From Lachnospiraceae bacterium (lineage in GTDB: Bacteria > Bacillota_A > Clostridia > Lachnospirales > Lachnospiraceae): a stretch of 64,000 nt of DNA. Both the position numbers and the translations under genes were made by a program. Positions within the stretch are counted from its first letter, which is position 1; each line of letters starts with the position of its first letter. Of the stretch, positions 23,651 through 32,979 are shown one piece after another. A model generated the notes under the pieces. It had not been told where the DNA came from, ran no database searches, and was given only the letters and a program-made list of their open reading frames with translations. Location of the stretch: the NCBI GenBank assembly GCA_017620975.1, contig JAGAUD010000030.1, forward strand, positions 10,560 to 74,559. The letters run 5' to 3'.

Positions 23651-24541
23651 ATGAAAGACAAACAGTTATTACAGGAGATGCTGGCAGCAAGAGGCTATGA
23701 ACTGTGTGAAAAGGCAGGAGAAGGTGCCACTTCACACGTGTACAAAATCTTTGAGAAGGTAAGTGGACAATATTTTGCCTGCAAAGTCAGCGAAAAGACA
23801 GAGTGGCTGTTGCCGGAATCAGAACTTCTGCAAAGCCTGGAGCATCCTCTGTTTCCCGGATGGAAGGATTACTGGGAGGAAGCGGGGGTAGGCTTTCTGA
23901 TCATGGAATTTATCAGTGGAAGCAGTCTGGCAAAGTGTCTGAATAAAACCGGAAGTTTTACCCGGAAGGAGATGCTTCGAGTGGCGCTTGCCCTGGCAGA
24001 CGGGCTGGGATATCTGCACGAACGGAAACCTGCAGTGATTTACCGCGACCTGAAACCGGAAAATGTCATCTTGCAGCCTAACGGCAAAGTAAGATTGACT
24101 GATCTTGGAGCAGCAGCTGTGCCGCAAGGCTGGAAAGCCGGCACACCGGGATATGCAGCACCGGAAATGAAGATTTCAGGAGAAAACGCAGGAGAACGCG
24201 CTAAGCCTGTACCAGCCAGTGATATTTATGCTCTGGGCGTGGTCATGCATCAAATGCTGACAGGATGTCGGCCCGGTAAACATAATCAGGAACTGCTTTC
24301 TGCCAGAAAGTATAACCGGGGGATATCACCGGGAGTAGTGGATATCATATGGCGTTGTACCAGACCTTGCCCGGAAGAGAGGATTCAGGGGATGAGAGAA
24401 CTGATGAGGGAACTGGGGGCTTATTATAATAGAAATAAGCTGCAGATGATGAGGCATGAATGGAAGGCAATGCGAAAAAGAAAAGGGGGAATTGTGTATG
24501 AGAAGAATGTTTGGGAGAGTGATTATGGGAATGATCTGTAG
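23651..24541 (+). CDS. serine/threonine protein kinase
   Basis: A soluble Hanks-type kinase of about 296 residues with no membrane segment or PASTA domains. Visible motifs are the glycine loop GEGATSHVYKI, the ATP-binding Lys in FACKVS, the catalytic loop YRDLKPENV (Tyr for the usual His), LTDLGAA in place of DFG, and GTPGYAAPE. The rest of the kinase C-lobe is normal, followed by a short basic tail. Its start may be 23651 (SD GGAGAAGG six bases before) or 23645. It forms a pair with the PP2C-like gene. Substrates cannot be predicted. Confidence 0.88.
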   Translation: MKDKQLLQEMLAARGYELCEKAGEGATSHVYKIFEKVSGQYFACKVSEKTEWLLPESELLQSLEHPLFPGWKDYWEEAGVGFLIMEFISGSSLAKCLNKTGSFTRKEMLRVALALADGLGYLHERKPAVIYRDLKPENVILQPNGKVRLTDLGAAAVPQGWKAGTPGYAAPEMKISGENAGERAKPVPASDIYALGVVMHQMLTGCRPGKHNQELLSARKYNRGISPGVVDIIWRCTRPCPEERIQGMRELMRELGAYYNRNKLQMMRHEWKAMRKRKGGIVYEKNVWESDYGNDL

Positions 24542-24629
24542 ATCATGATTGTGCGAGAATCTGTTGAGTAGATAGGTCGTGGAGATGATAAGTACACCTG
24601 GGGTATGCTTTTCATGCATTCAAAATAAG

Positions 24630-24658
24630 TTGCCTGCCTGGATGCTTTGTGTTAAGAT
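24630..24658 (+). promoter_or_regulatory. promoter upstream of the leader peptide and flippase gene
   Basis: TTGCCT (24630-24635), 17 bases, TAAGAT (24653-24658). It is the only good match in the 209-base gap after the kinase gene. Confidence 0.5.
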
Positions 24659-24700
24659 AGTTATGTAAGGTTATCGGCAGTATGCGGAGGATGCAGTTAA

Positions 24701-24754
24701 ATGGCAAAAACAAGTGAATTTGTGGTTAGGAATGCTTCCGGGGTGGCTCTATGA
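24701..24754 (+). CDS. putative 17-residue leader peptide coupled to the flippase gene
   Basis: GCGGAGG precedes ATG 24701 at normal distance. The frame reads MAKTSEFVVRNASGVAL and stops in a TGA that overlaps the ATG of the flippase gene (ATGA at 24751). The flippase ATG itself has only a weak SD, so ribosomes finishing the leader could restart there. This looks like translational coupling, but it could be chance. Confidence 0.5.
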   Translation: MAKTSEFVVRNASGVAL

Positions 24755-26298
24755 AGCTGGAGCGGTCAAGGAATGCAATCCGGAATGTGTCTTTTGGTTT
24801 GGTAGCTAAGATTGGGGCAATTTTCTTCCCGTTTTTGAGCCGTACGGTGTTCATTCATACACTTGGGGAAGCGTATCTGGGGCTGAACAGCCTGTTTGCA
24901 TCGGTTCTGACTGTGCTCAATCTGGCAGAACTGGGGTTTGGAAGTGCAATTGTATTCTGTATGTATCGACCTGTTGCGGAAGATGATCATGAGACAATCA
25001 ATGCACTTTTGCATTATTACAGGAGAATCTATCGATATATTGGGCTTGTAATACTGGGAATAGGGCTGTTGCTTGTTCCTTTTTTGCCGTATCTTGTGAA
25101 TGGGTCCTGTCCGCCGGATATTAATCTGACAGTGGTATACCTGGTATTTTTGGGAAATACGGTGATGAGTTATTTCCTGTTCGGATATCGCATGGCTCTG
25201 ATTACCGCTTTTCAGCGGGAGGATCTTATAAGCAAGGTGGATTTCTTTATTTCGGGCATCATATGTGGTCTTCAGATTACGATTTTGCTGACGGTGAGGA
25301 ATTATTATGTTTATCTGCTGGTGCTGCCGCTTTCTACCATTATTAATAATATCAGGACGCTGCTCATTTCAAGATGGAAGTTTTCGCAGTATTCGCCGCA
25401 AAGTGGGCTTTCTGCTAAGCAGAAGGAGATTATTAAGGAGAAGGTCAGCGGGTTGATGATCAGCAAGGTCAGCGCAGCTTCCCGCAATTCTTTGGACAGT
25501 ATCTTTATAGCCATGTTCATGGGACTGGTGGCTACGGCAAAATATACCAATTATTGCTATGTAATGCATTCCATTGTTGCAGCACTGAGAGTTTTGACAG
25601 ATGCTGTGACCGGCGGTGTGGGCAACAGTGTGGTACTGGAAAGTGCGGAAAAGAATTATCATGATATGCAACGTATGAATTTCCTGTATATGTGGCTCAC
25701 CGGATGGTGTACGATTTGCCTGTTGTGTATGTACCAGCCTTTTATGGAGATATGGGCGGGGAAAAAAGGAATGCTCCCTATGAGCGTAGTGTCATTGATC
25801 TGTGTTTATTTTTATTTCCTGAAAATGGGAGATGTCCGGAATATTTATGAGCAGGCGAAGGGCATCTGGTGGGAAAACAGATTTCGGGCGATTGCCGAGA
25901 CTGTTGGAAATCTGTTTTTGAATTTCTGGCTGGGAAGATGGTTCGGGGTACATGGGATTATAGCGGCTACCCTGGTTGTACTCTTTTTTATTGATTTTTG
26001 TTATGGATCCAGAAATATCTACAGGCACTATTTTAAGACAGAGAAGATATCGGAGTATTACAGTAGCCACATTTTCTATGGACTGGCAACGGTGGCAGCA
26101 GGAGTCGTAACCTACATCATCTGTGAAATGCTGGAAGGCGGCATAACGGGGCTGATTGCAAGGATGGTTGTGTGCGTGGTAGTGCCCAATATTTTGTACT
26201 GGCTGATATACAGAAGAACAGAAATTTATGAGGAAACGATGCCCTGGCTGTTTGGGAAGATGTTCCGTCTGGCAAAAGAGATGAAAGCTAACCTTTGA
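24751..26298 (+). CDS. polysaccharide flippase, Wzx/MATE-like
   Basis: A 515-residue membrane protein with about 12-14 hydrophobic segments, related to lipopolysaccharide/teichoic-acid type exporters of the MVF superfamily. The start RNAIRNVSFGLVAKIGAIFFPFL, then RTVFIHTLGEAYLGLNSLFASVL, is typical of the flippases that move lipid-linked oligosaccharides across the membrane in Gram-positive polysaccharide clusters. No glycosyltransferase gene is adjacent, which is unusual for a Wzx protein. Its ATG overlaps the stop of a small leader frame. The stop lies inside the -35 box of the apt promoter. Confidence 0.82.
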   Translation: MKLERSRNAIRNVSFGLVAKIGAIFFPFLSRTVFIHTLGEAYLGLNSLFASVLTVLNLAELGFGSAIVFCMYRPVAEDDHETINALLHYYRRIYRYIGLVILGIGLLLVPFLPYLVNGSCPPDINLTVVYLVFLGNTVMSYFLFGYRMALITAFQREDLISKVDFFISGIICGLQITILLTVRNYYVYLLVLPLSTIINNIRTLLISRWKFSQYSPQSGLSAKQKEIIKEKVSGLMISKVSAASRNSLDSIFIAMFMGLVATAKYTNYCYVMHSIVAALRVLTDAVTGGVGNSVVLESAEKNYHDMQRMNFLYMWLTGWCTICLLCMYQPFMEIWAGKKGMLPMSVVSLICVYFYFLKMGDVRNIYEQAKGIWWENRFRAIAETVGNLFLNFWLGRWFGVHGIIAATLVVLFFIDFCYGSRNIYRHYFKTEKISEYYSSHIFYGLATVAAGVVTYIICEMLEGGITGLIARMVVCVVVPNILYWLIYRRTEIYEETMPWLFGKMFRLAKEMKANL

Positions 26299-26323
26299 CT
26301 TTAATGGTAAAAGAATATATAAT
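26295..26323 (+). promoter_or_regulatory. promoter of the apt-rel operon
   Basis: TTGACT (26295-26300), 17 bases, TATAAT (26318-26323). The -35 box contains the stop codon of the flippase gene. Confidence 0.85.
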
Positions 26324-26409
26324 GTAGCATAGCGGAAGGAAATCAAGGTGCAGGTAATTTGATTTCTGACAGGATAAACGGTCTTGATTGCCGTAGAAAG
26401 AAGGATATT

Positions 26410-26934
26410 ATGAAAAGATTAGAAGAGTATGTAAGAAGCATTCCGGATTTCCCGGAGGAAGGAATTATTTTTCGTGATGTTACCAGTGTTCTGCAGGATG
26501 CAGACGGATTGCACCTTGCCATCGATACCATGCAGGAGAAAATCGCTGACTTGGAATATGATGTTGTAGTAGGTCCGGAGTCAAGAGGATTTATTTTTGG
26601 AACACCGATTGCATATAATAACAGGAAGCCTTTCGTATTGATTAGAAAGAAAGGCAAGCTTCCTTGTGAGACCGTGGAGATGACCTATGATCTGGAATAT
26701 GGTCAGGCTACCATCGAGATGCACAAGGACAGCATCAAGCCGGGACAGAAGGTTCTGATCGTGGATGACCTGATTGCTACCGGCGGTACTACAGAAGCTA
26801 TGATCAAGCTGGTAGAGGAGCTTGGCGGTGAAGTGGTAGGAGTTGTAGTTTTGATAGAGCTTGCAGGGCTGAAGGGACGCGAGAAGATCCAGAATTATCG
26901 TTTGGAATCAGCCATCTGCTATGAAGGGAAATAA
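26410..26934 (+). CDS. apt: adenine phosphoribosyltransferase
   Basis: A 174-residue purine-salvage enzyme (adenine + PRPP to AMP). The start YVRSIPDFPEEGIIFRDVT is diagnostic for Apt. The PRPP loop VLIVDDLIATGGTTEAM is intact, and VVGPESRGFIFGTPIA is the flexible loop region. I start at 26410, where GAAGGA is upstream and the length fits (about 170-175). It precedes the rel gene, as in many Firmicutes, linking nucleotide salvage and (p)ppGpp control. Confidence 0.96.
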   Translation: MKRLEEYVRSIPDFPEEGIIFRDVTSVLQDADGLHLAIDTMQEKIADLEYDVVVGPESRGFIFGTPIAYNNRKPFVLIRKKGKLPCETVEMTYDLEYGQATIEMHKDSIKPGQKVLIVDDLIATGGTTEAMIKLVEELGGEVVGVVVLIELAGLKGREKIQNYRLESAICYEGK

Positions 26935-26973
26935 GAGGGCAGGTGTTACCTGGCCCGGAAATTGGTGCAGCTT

Positions 26974-29280
26974 ATGACAGAAGAAAAGAAGGACGATATT
27001 TTTGATGATGGCATGATAAGTAAATTACAGGAATTTATGGCTCCTGAGCAGTTGTATCAGGACCTTATTGAGCGTGTTCGGAAATATCATCCCAGTGATG
27101 ATATCACCATGATTTCCAAGGCTTATCAGATTGCCGGTGAGGCACATAAAAATCAGTTCCGCAAATCGGGCGAGCCATATATCATTCATCCGTTGAATGT
27201 GGCAATTATTCTGGCAGATCTGGAGCTGGATAAAGAGACTATCGTAGCGGGTATCCTGCATGATGTAGTTGAGGATACCATCATGACAGAGGAGGATTTG
27301 ATCAGGGAGTTCGGCGAAGATGTGGCACAGTTGGTAGATGGTGTCACCAAGCTGGAGAAGATTCCGTTGACAAGGGGAACGGATCAGTCGGAAGTGAAGC
27401 TGCAGATGCAGGCAGAAAATCTGCGAAAGATGTTCTTGGCGATGGCTAAGGATATCCGCGTTATTATGATCAAGTTGGCGGATCGCCTTCATAATATGCG
27501 TACCTTGAAATATCAGAAGCCGGAGAGCCAGCAACGTATCGCTCAGGAGACACTGGAGATTTATTGTCCCATTGCGCAGCGTCTCGGTATCAGTAAAATA
27601 AAAGTAGAACTGGATGATCTGTCTTTAAAATATTTGGAACCGGATGTGTATTATGATCTGGTAGATAAAATTGCAGTGCGCCGGAGCGTTCGTGAAAAAT
27701 ATATTCAGAGTATTGTGGATGAGGTAAGCGAGCATATCAGAAGCGCCGGAATTAAGGCCAAGGTAGATGGCCGTGTAAAGCACTTTTTCAGCATTTATAA
27801 GAAGATGAAGAATCAGAATAAGACGTTGGATCAGATTTATGACCTGTTTGCCGTGCGTATTATTGTGGATTCGGTGAAAGACTGTTATGCAGCTTTGGGT
27901 GTTATCCATGAAATGTATAAGCCCATTCCGGGTCGTTTCAAGGATTATATTGCTATGCCAAAGCCCAATATGTACCAGTCTCTTCATACTACACTGATTG
28001 GCGGCAGCGGTCAGCCCTTTGAGATTCAGATTCGGACTTTTGAAATGCATAAGGCAGCAGAATACGGTATTGCTGCCCATTGGAAATATAAGGAGGCTTC
28101 TGACGGTAAGAAGCCCGAGGTACAGGAAGAAGAAAAGCTGGTATGGCTGCGCCAGATTCTGGAATGGCAGCGTGACATGGCAGATAATAAGGAATTCATG
28201 AATCTGTTAAAAGGTGATTTGGATCTTTTTTCGGATGATGTCTATTGCTTTACCCCAACGGGTGAGGTCAAGAATCTGCCGGCAGGCTCCACGCCGATAG
28301 ACTTTGCTTACTGCATCCATTCGGCTGTGGGGAATAAAATGGTGGGAGCCAGAGTGAATGGCAAGCTGGTCACCATCGATTATGAGATCAAGAACGGTGA
28401 TCGGATCGAAATCATCACTTCCCAGAATTCCAAGGGACCCAGCCGTGACTGGCTGAATGTGGTGAAGAGTACTCAGGCTAAGAATAAGATTAATCAGTGG
28501 TTCCGTAATGAGCTGAAGGAAGATAATATCATTAAAGGAAAGGAATTGCTTTCCACCTATTGCAAGACGAAATCCATCAATCTGTCCAATCTGCTCAAGC
28601 AGGAGTATATGGAAGCAGTCATGCGTAAGTATGGCTTCAGGGACTGGGATTCTGTGTTGGCGGCCATCGGGCATGGCGGCCTGAAAGAAGGCCAGATCGT
28701 CAATAAGATGTCAGAATTGTACGAACGCGACCACAAACGGGAATTGACCAATGAAGAAGTATTGGCAAGTATCGCGCAGTCGAATGAGACCGCTGCTGCC
28801 AAACCTGCCACGATGAAGTCCAAGAGCGGCATCGTGGTAAAAGGAATTGCTGATCTGTCAGTACGGTTCTCCAAGTGCTGTTCACCGGTACCGGGGGATG
28901 AAATCGTGGGCTTCGTCACCAGAGGACGCGGCGTATCTATTCACAGAACGGATTGTATCAATGTCCTCAATCTGCCGGAACTGGAGCGTGCCCGCCTGAT
29001 TGATGCGGAGTGGCAGGTACCTGATAAGACTGTCCAGGAAAAGTATGTAGCGGAAATCAAGATTTTTGCCAACAATCGTAATGGTCTGCTGGCAGATATT
29101 TCCAAAGCACTGACTGAGAAGAATATTAATATCCTGTCCATGAATACCAGAACCAGTAAGCAGGGTCTGGCGACGCTGCAGACGACGTTTGAGATTTCAA
29201 GCAGAGAAGAATTGAACAGGGTCATTGACAAGATACAGGGTATTGAAAGTGTAATTGATATAGAAAGGACGACAGGCTGA
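26974..29280 (+). CDS. rel: bifunctional (p)ppGpp synthetase/hydrolase (Rel)
   Basis: A protein of about 768 residues that makes and degrades the alarmone (p)ppGpp in the stringent response. The order is: hydrolase HD domain (HPLNVAIILADL, then ILHDVVEDT), synthetase domain (RFKDYIAMPKPNMYQSLHT), TGS domain (VYCFTPTGEVKNLPAGSTPIDFAY, shown as one motif region), and a C-terminal ACT domain. HD-site residues look intact, so both activities are expected. The most likely start is ATG 26974; TTG 26962 and GTG 26965 are in frame but lack a better SD. Its TGA overlaps the next ATG by one base. Confidence 0.95.
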   Translation: MTEEKKDDIFDDGMISKLQEFMAPEQLYQDLIERVRKYHPSDDITMISKAYQIAGEAHKNQFRKSGEPYIIHPLNVAIILADLELDKETIVAGILHDVVEDTIMTEEDLIREFGEDVAQLVDGVTKLEKIPLTRGTDQSEVKLQMQAENLRKMFLAMAKDIRVIMIKLADRLHNMRTLKYQKPESQQRIAQETLEIYCPIAQRLGISKIKVELDDLSLKYLEPDVYYDLVDKIAVRRSVREKYIQSIVDEVSEHIRSAGIKAKVDGRVKHFFSIYKKMKNQNKTLDQIYDLFAVRIIVDSVKDCYAALGVIHEMYKPIPGRFKDYIAMPKPNMYQSLHTTLIGGSGQPFEIQIRTFEMHKAAEYGIAAHWKYKEASDGKKPEVQEEEKLVWLRQILEWQRDMADNKEFMNLLKGDLDLFSDDVYCFTPTGEVKNLPAGSTPIDFAYCIHSAVGNKMVGARVNGKLVTIDYEIKNGDRIEIITSQNSKGPSRDWLNVVKSTQAKNKINQWFRNELKEDNIIKGKELLSTYCKTKSINLSNLLKQEYMEAVMRKYGFRDWDSVLAAIGHGGLKEGQIVNKMSELYERDHKRELTNEEVLASIAQSNETAAAKPATMKSKSGIVVKGIADLSVRFSKCCSPVPGDEIVGFVTRGRGVSIHRTDCINVLNLPELERARLIDAEWQVPDKTVQEKYVAEIKIFANNRNGLLADISKALTEKNINILSMNTRTSKQGLATLQTTFEISSREELNRVIDKIQGIESVIDIERTTG

Positions 29281-29912
29281 TGGGAGAGATTAAGATCGGA
29301 CGCATGGTGTTGGGGGTATGCCAGACCAACTGCTATTTTCTGTATAGAGAGGACAGTAAGGAGTGTATTTTTGTGGACCCGGCTGACCAGGGGGTCAATA
29401 TATATAAGGCTATGACGAAAAATGGTTTTAAAATAGCAGCTGTTTTGCTGACGCATGGCCATTTTGACCATATTTGGGGTACGAAGGAATTGTGTGAGCT
29501 CTCAGGCGCAAAGCTTTACGCACTGGATGTGGAGAAAGAAGTGCTGCAGGATGCCCATAAAAATGTATCCTCCCAGGTGGGAAGAGCCTATACCACAGAT
29601 GCAGACATTTATCTGAAAGACGGAGATGAAATGACCATTGCTGATATGACCTTTCAGGTGATTGCTACTCCGGGGCATACCGCAGGCGGATGCTGCTATT
29701 ATTTTAAAGAAGCCGGTTTTCTGGTAAGCGGTGATACTTTGTTCCGGGATTCCGTGGGAAGGACAGATTTCCCAACAGGAAGCATGGGAACGTTGGTTCG
29801 GTCGATCAAAGAGAAGCTGTTCGTGCTGCCGGATGAGACGAAGGTCTATCCTGGACATGGCGACAATACGACTATTGGGCATGAGAAGATATATAATCCG
29901 TTCTGCCAGTAA
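29280..29912 (+). CDS. MBL-fold hydrolase, glyoxalase II-like
   Basis: A 210-residue metallo-beta-lactamase fold protein. The zinc motif is THGHFDHIWG, with further ligands in ATPGHTAGG, SGDTLFRDSVGRTD and YPGHGDNTT, the last two being typical of the YcbL/glyoxalase II-like group. A hydroxyacylglutathione-type or other thioester hydrolase is likely; Clostridia often lack glutathione, so the true substrate may be a different thiol. It is coupled to rel by a one-base overlap (TGATG). Confidence 0.9.
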   Translation: MGEIKIGRMVLGVCQTNCYFLYREDSKECIFVDPADQGVNIYKAMTKNGFKIAAVLLTHGHFDHIWGTKELCELSGAKLYALDVEKEVLQDAHKNVSSQVGRAYTTDADIYLKDGDEMTIADMTFQVIATPGHTAGGCCYYFKEAGFLVSGDTLFRDSVGRTDFPTGSMGTLVRSIKEKLFVLPDETKVYPGHGDNTTIGHEKIYNPFCQ

Positions 29913-30024
29913 GGTCAGTAGCTTTTGAGAAATTATAGAGCAGGATAAGGTATGGGCAAGGGTAAAAGACATGGAAGAATCATGCTTTTGCACTTGCTCA
30001 TTTGCGGAAAGTGAGTAAACGGTA

Positions 30025-31491
30025 ATGTTAGCAGTTTGGATTGATAAAGCGAATTTTGAATATGATATACATTCTATCGTGAAGGCTTTTTATCCGGAGG
30101 AGACGGTGAAAGTGTTGACACCTGAAACCGGGGAGAAGAAGATAGAGGAATATAAGGAGGATGTGAAGCTTCGGATTCTCCTTTGGGACGACGGCGCGCA
30201 AATGGAGGTGCAGGTGCCGGGCACAGAGGCGGTCAAAAACTTCGGCTGGCACTGGGACAGGCAGTGCGGTGATGCATACAAGGATTGTTTTAAACGTTTT
30301 CTCTATGAAAGCTTGAGCAATATTACCGGTAAGAAGCTTCCCTGGGGCAACCTGACGGGTATCCGCCCTACTAAGATTGCCTACGGCATGCTGGAAGAGG
30401 GGAAATCTGAGGACGAAATTTTATCTTATCTTGAAAAAAAGCATTTTGTAAGTGAGGAAAAAAGTAGGCTGAGTATCGATATAGCCCGACGCGAGAGGGA
30501 ACTTTTGTCAGGCGTACATTATGTAGGAGGATACAGCTTATATATCGGAATTCCTTTTTGCCCTACAACTTGCCTGTATTGTTCCTTTACCTCCTATGCG
30601 ATCGGTGCATACCGCAAGCAGGTAGATGATTATGTTGACAGCCTGATCAAAGAGATGGAATATGTGTCAAAGCGTTATGCGGGTAAAATTCTTGACAGTG
30701 TATATATCGGCGGTGGTACGCCCACCACTTTGGAAGCCCATCAGTTAGACAGGTTGATTGGAAAGGTGAAAGAACTGTTTAATTTTAGTCAGGTGAAAGA
30801 ATTTACGGTAGAGGCCGGTCGTCCGGACAGTGTCACAGAAGAAAAGCTTCAGGTGCTGTACCGTCATGGGGTGAGCCGTATCTCTATCAATCCTCAGACC
30901 ATGAAGCAGGAGACGCTTGATCTCATCGGCAGAAGACATACGATAGAGCAGGTGGTGGATGCCTATCAGATGGCCAGAAAGATTGGGTTTGACAATATTA
31001 ATATGGACCTGATCCTCGGACTTCCGGGAGAGGGGGCGGAGGATGTGCAGCGTACTATTGACCGTGTAGTGGAACTGGCTCCTGACAGCCTGACGGTGCA
31101 TTCTCTCGCGATCAAACGGGCCAGTCGCTTAAGCCGGTGGATTCAGGAGAACGGCATCTCTGCGTTGAAGAATACAGACGAAACGATGGCCATAGCGGCA
31201 GCAGGGGCTGCCCGGCTTGGTATGGAGCCGTACTATCTCTATCGCCAGAAGAATATGTCGGGCAATTTTGAAAATGTAGGTTATGCCCGGCCAGGCAAGT
31301 TCGGGCTATACAATATCCTGATTATGGAAGAGAAACAGACTATTCTTGCTTTGGGGGCCGGAAGTATCACAAAAAGGGTATTTCCGGACGGCAGGATTGA
31401 AAGGTGCGATAATGTCAAAGAAGTGGCTCTGTATATAGAAAAAATCGACGAAATGATTGAGAGAAAACGAAGACTTTTAAGTGAATATTAA
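30025..31491 (+). CDS. hemZ: coproporphyrinogen dehydrogenase / radical SAM protein HemZ
   Basis: A 488-residue radical SAM enzyme of the HemN/HemZ type. About 160 N-terminal residues form a domain specific to HemZ, then the cluster motif CPTTCLYCSF (CxxxCxxC), the SAM region YIGGGTPTTL and a HemN-like barrel follow. HemZ is thought to act in anaerobic heme synthesis, but many Clostridia carry it without a full heme pathway, so the true role may differ. The ATG at 30025 has only a weak SD. The gene ends 18 bases before a large bidirectional terminator. Confidence 0.92.
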   Translation: MLAVWIDKANFEYDIHSIVKAFYPEETVKVLTPETGEKKIEEYKEDVKLRILLWDDGAQMEVQVPGTEAVKNFGWHWDRQCGDAYKDCFKRFLYESLSNITGKKLPWGNLTGIRPTKIAYGMLEEGKSEDEILSYLEKKHFVSEEKSRLSIDIARRERELLSGVHYVGGYSLYIGIPFCPTTCLYCSFTSYAIGAYRKQVDDYVDSLIKEMEYVSKRYAGKILDSVYIGGGTPTTLEAHQLDRLIGKVKELFNFSQVKEFTVEAGRPDSVTEEKLQVLYRHGVSRISINPQTMKQETLDLIGRRHTIEQVVDAYQMARKIGFDNINMDLILGLPGEGAEDVQRTIDRVVELAPDSLTVHSLAIKRASRLSRWIQENGISALKNTDETMAIAAAGAARLGMEPYYLYRQKNMSGNFENVGYARPGKFGLYNILIMEEKQTILALGAGSITKRVFPDGRIERCDNVKEVALYIEKIDEMIERKRRLLSEY

Positions 31492-31509
31492 GATTGTCTA
31501 AGCTATAAA

Positions 31510-31547
31510 ATTGGCGGCAAGTAAGATTCATCTCACTTGCCGCCAAT
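31510..31547. terminator. bidirectional terminator between hemZ and the GH4 gene
   Basis: ATTGGCGGCAAGT and ACTTGCCGCCAAT are perfect 13-base arms, with further inner pairing (AGAT / ATCT). It separates the plus-strand core genes from the minus-strand glycan locus. Confidence 0.8.
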
Positions 31548-31551
31548 AGAA

Positions 31552-32958
31552 TTATAATATACTCAAATCATACATTGTTAAATATTCTTTTGTATTTTCA
31601 ACCATTTCCTTGAACAGTTTCCTTGCGTCAGCAAGACTGCAGGTAACCAACGGGTCATTTGCAAATGCCATGAAGATCTTGCTCAAGTCTCTTTCTGCGA
31701 TTCCTTCAGAAACCATTTCCTGTTCGCCGCAGATGCGTGCGATAAGAGGATAAATCGGTGCAGGGATAGGACCGGCAAGTACCGGTTCAAGGCTGTTTGC
31801 GCGGAATACTGCGTTAGTTTCTACCACCGCTCCCAATGGCAGGTTAGGGATCTGGCCTTTGTTAGGCAGGTTAACATTGGTAACTAAATCACACAGACCG
31901 AGTAATGCACGGATCTGGTTAACACCTTCTTCACCGGTTCCTTTGATCTTGACATCTTCTTCGCCGCTTACAAGACGAGCACATTTTGCAAGACGGTTGT
32001 TCTTTAAGTCGTTCTTTCTCCATTCAACAGTGGTAAGACCGAAGTGCATTTCTCTTACACGTTCCGGGCTTTCCAAATACCATTTTCCTTCACAGAATTC
32101 AGCTAAATGTCTGTCGCCTGCTGCTGCGATGATGCCGTATTTTGTGTATAAATCCATTTTGACTTTTTCGTCACTGCGGAAGCTGCTGTTCATCCAGTTT
32201 GCGTCAACGCCTTCGTAGGTCTGATATCCGTCAGCGTGTTTCTTGACGAACGCATTGTAGTATGGATATAAGTCAATATTTCTCCAGGTTGCTTTTGTGA
32301 GCCATGTAAAGTGGTTGATACCGAGAGGGTTAACCTTGATGTCTCCTCTGTAAACATCTTTTTCGCCGAAAACTTCTTCGATCACTCTGGCAAGGAACTT
32401 CTGGGTTCCGAATACTTCGTGACAGCAGCCGAAAGCCTTGATTTCAGGGAAGACGCGGTATAAAGTCTTAACACACAGTGTCATAGGGTTGGTGTAGTTG
32501 ATAACCCATGCATCAGGGCAGTTTTCTTTGATCTTGAGAGCAATGTGTTCATACATAGGGATGGTACGCATTGCACGAACGATGCCGCCGGGGCCGGAAG
32601 TATCACCTACAGACTGGTAAATGCCGTATTTTTCGGGAGCATGTACGTCAGAGTCCATTTCATCGAAGGTTCCGGGAAGGATGGAGATTACGACGAAGTT
32701 TGCTCCTGTAAGTGCTTCATCGATGGTCTCTGTTGCATGATAATTCCAAACAGATTTTGCGCCTTCTGCACGATTAAATTTATTGCCTATGATTTCGTTG
32801 TTTTTAGCGGCTTCTAAATCGATATCATAAAGATAGACATCACCGTTGATGTCATCGCAGCTTGCTAAGTCGCTCATGAGACCCCATGCCCATCCACGGG
32901 AACCGCCACCGATGTAAGCAATCTTAATACCGGATACTGTGTTGTTTACGTATTCCAT
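31552..32958 (-). CDS. GH4 family glycosidase (alpha-glucosidase/alpha-galactosidase type)
   Basis: A 468-residue NAD- and metal-dependent glycosidase of family GH4. The N-terminal Rossmann loop reads IAYIGGGSRGWAWG. The metal site is in CCHEVFG and the second His in LGINHFTW; NYTNPM is another family mark. GH4 enzymes open glycosidic bonds by an oxidation-elimination route and act in the cytoplasm, often on alpha-galactosides, alpha-glucosides or glucuronides. No signal peptide is seen. RBS AAGGAG is good. It lies 21 bases after the GH63-like gene and is co-transcribed with it from the promoter at 34716-34744. Confidence 0.92.
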   Translation of the reverse strand: MEYVNNTVSGIKIAYIGGGSRGWAWGLMSDLASCDDINGDVYLYDIDLEAAKNNEIIGNKFNRAEGAKSVWNYHATETIDEALTGANFVVISILPGTFDEMDSDVHAPEKYGIYQSVGDTSGPGGIVRAMRTIPMYEHIALKIKENCPDAWVINYTNPMTLCVKTLYRVFPEIKAFGCCHEVFGTQKFLARVIEEVFGEKDVYRGDIKVNPLGINHFTWLTKATWRNIDLYPYYNAFVKKHADGYQTYEGVDANWMNSSFRSDEKVKMDLYTKYGIIAAAGDRHLAEFCEGKWYLESPERVREMHFGLTTVEWRKNDLKNNRLAKCARLVSGEEDVKIKGTGEEGVNQIRALLGLCDLVTNVNLPNKGQIPNLPLGAVVETNAVFRANSLEPVLAGPIPAPIYPLIARICGEQEMVSEGIAERDLSKIFMAFANDPLVTCSLADARKLFKEMVENTKEYLTMYDLSIL

Positions 32959-32979
32959 AGTGAAAATCTCCTTTTCTAT

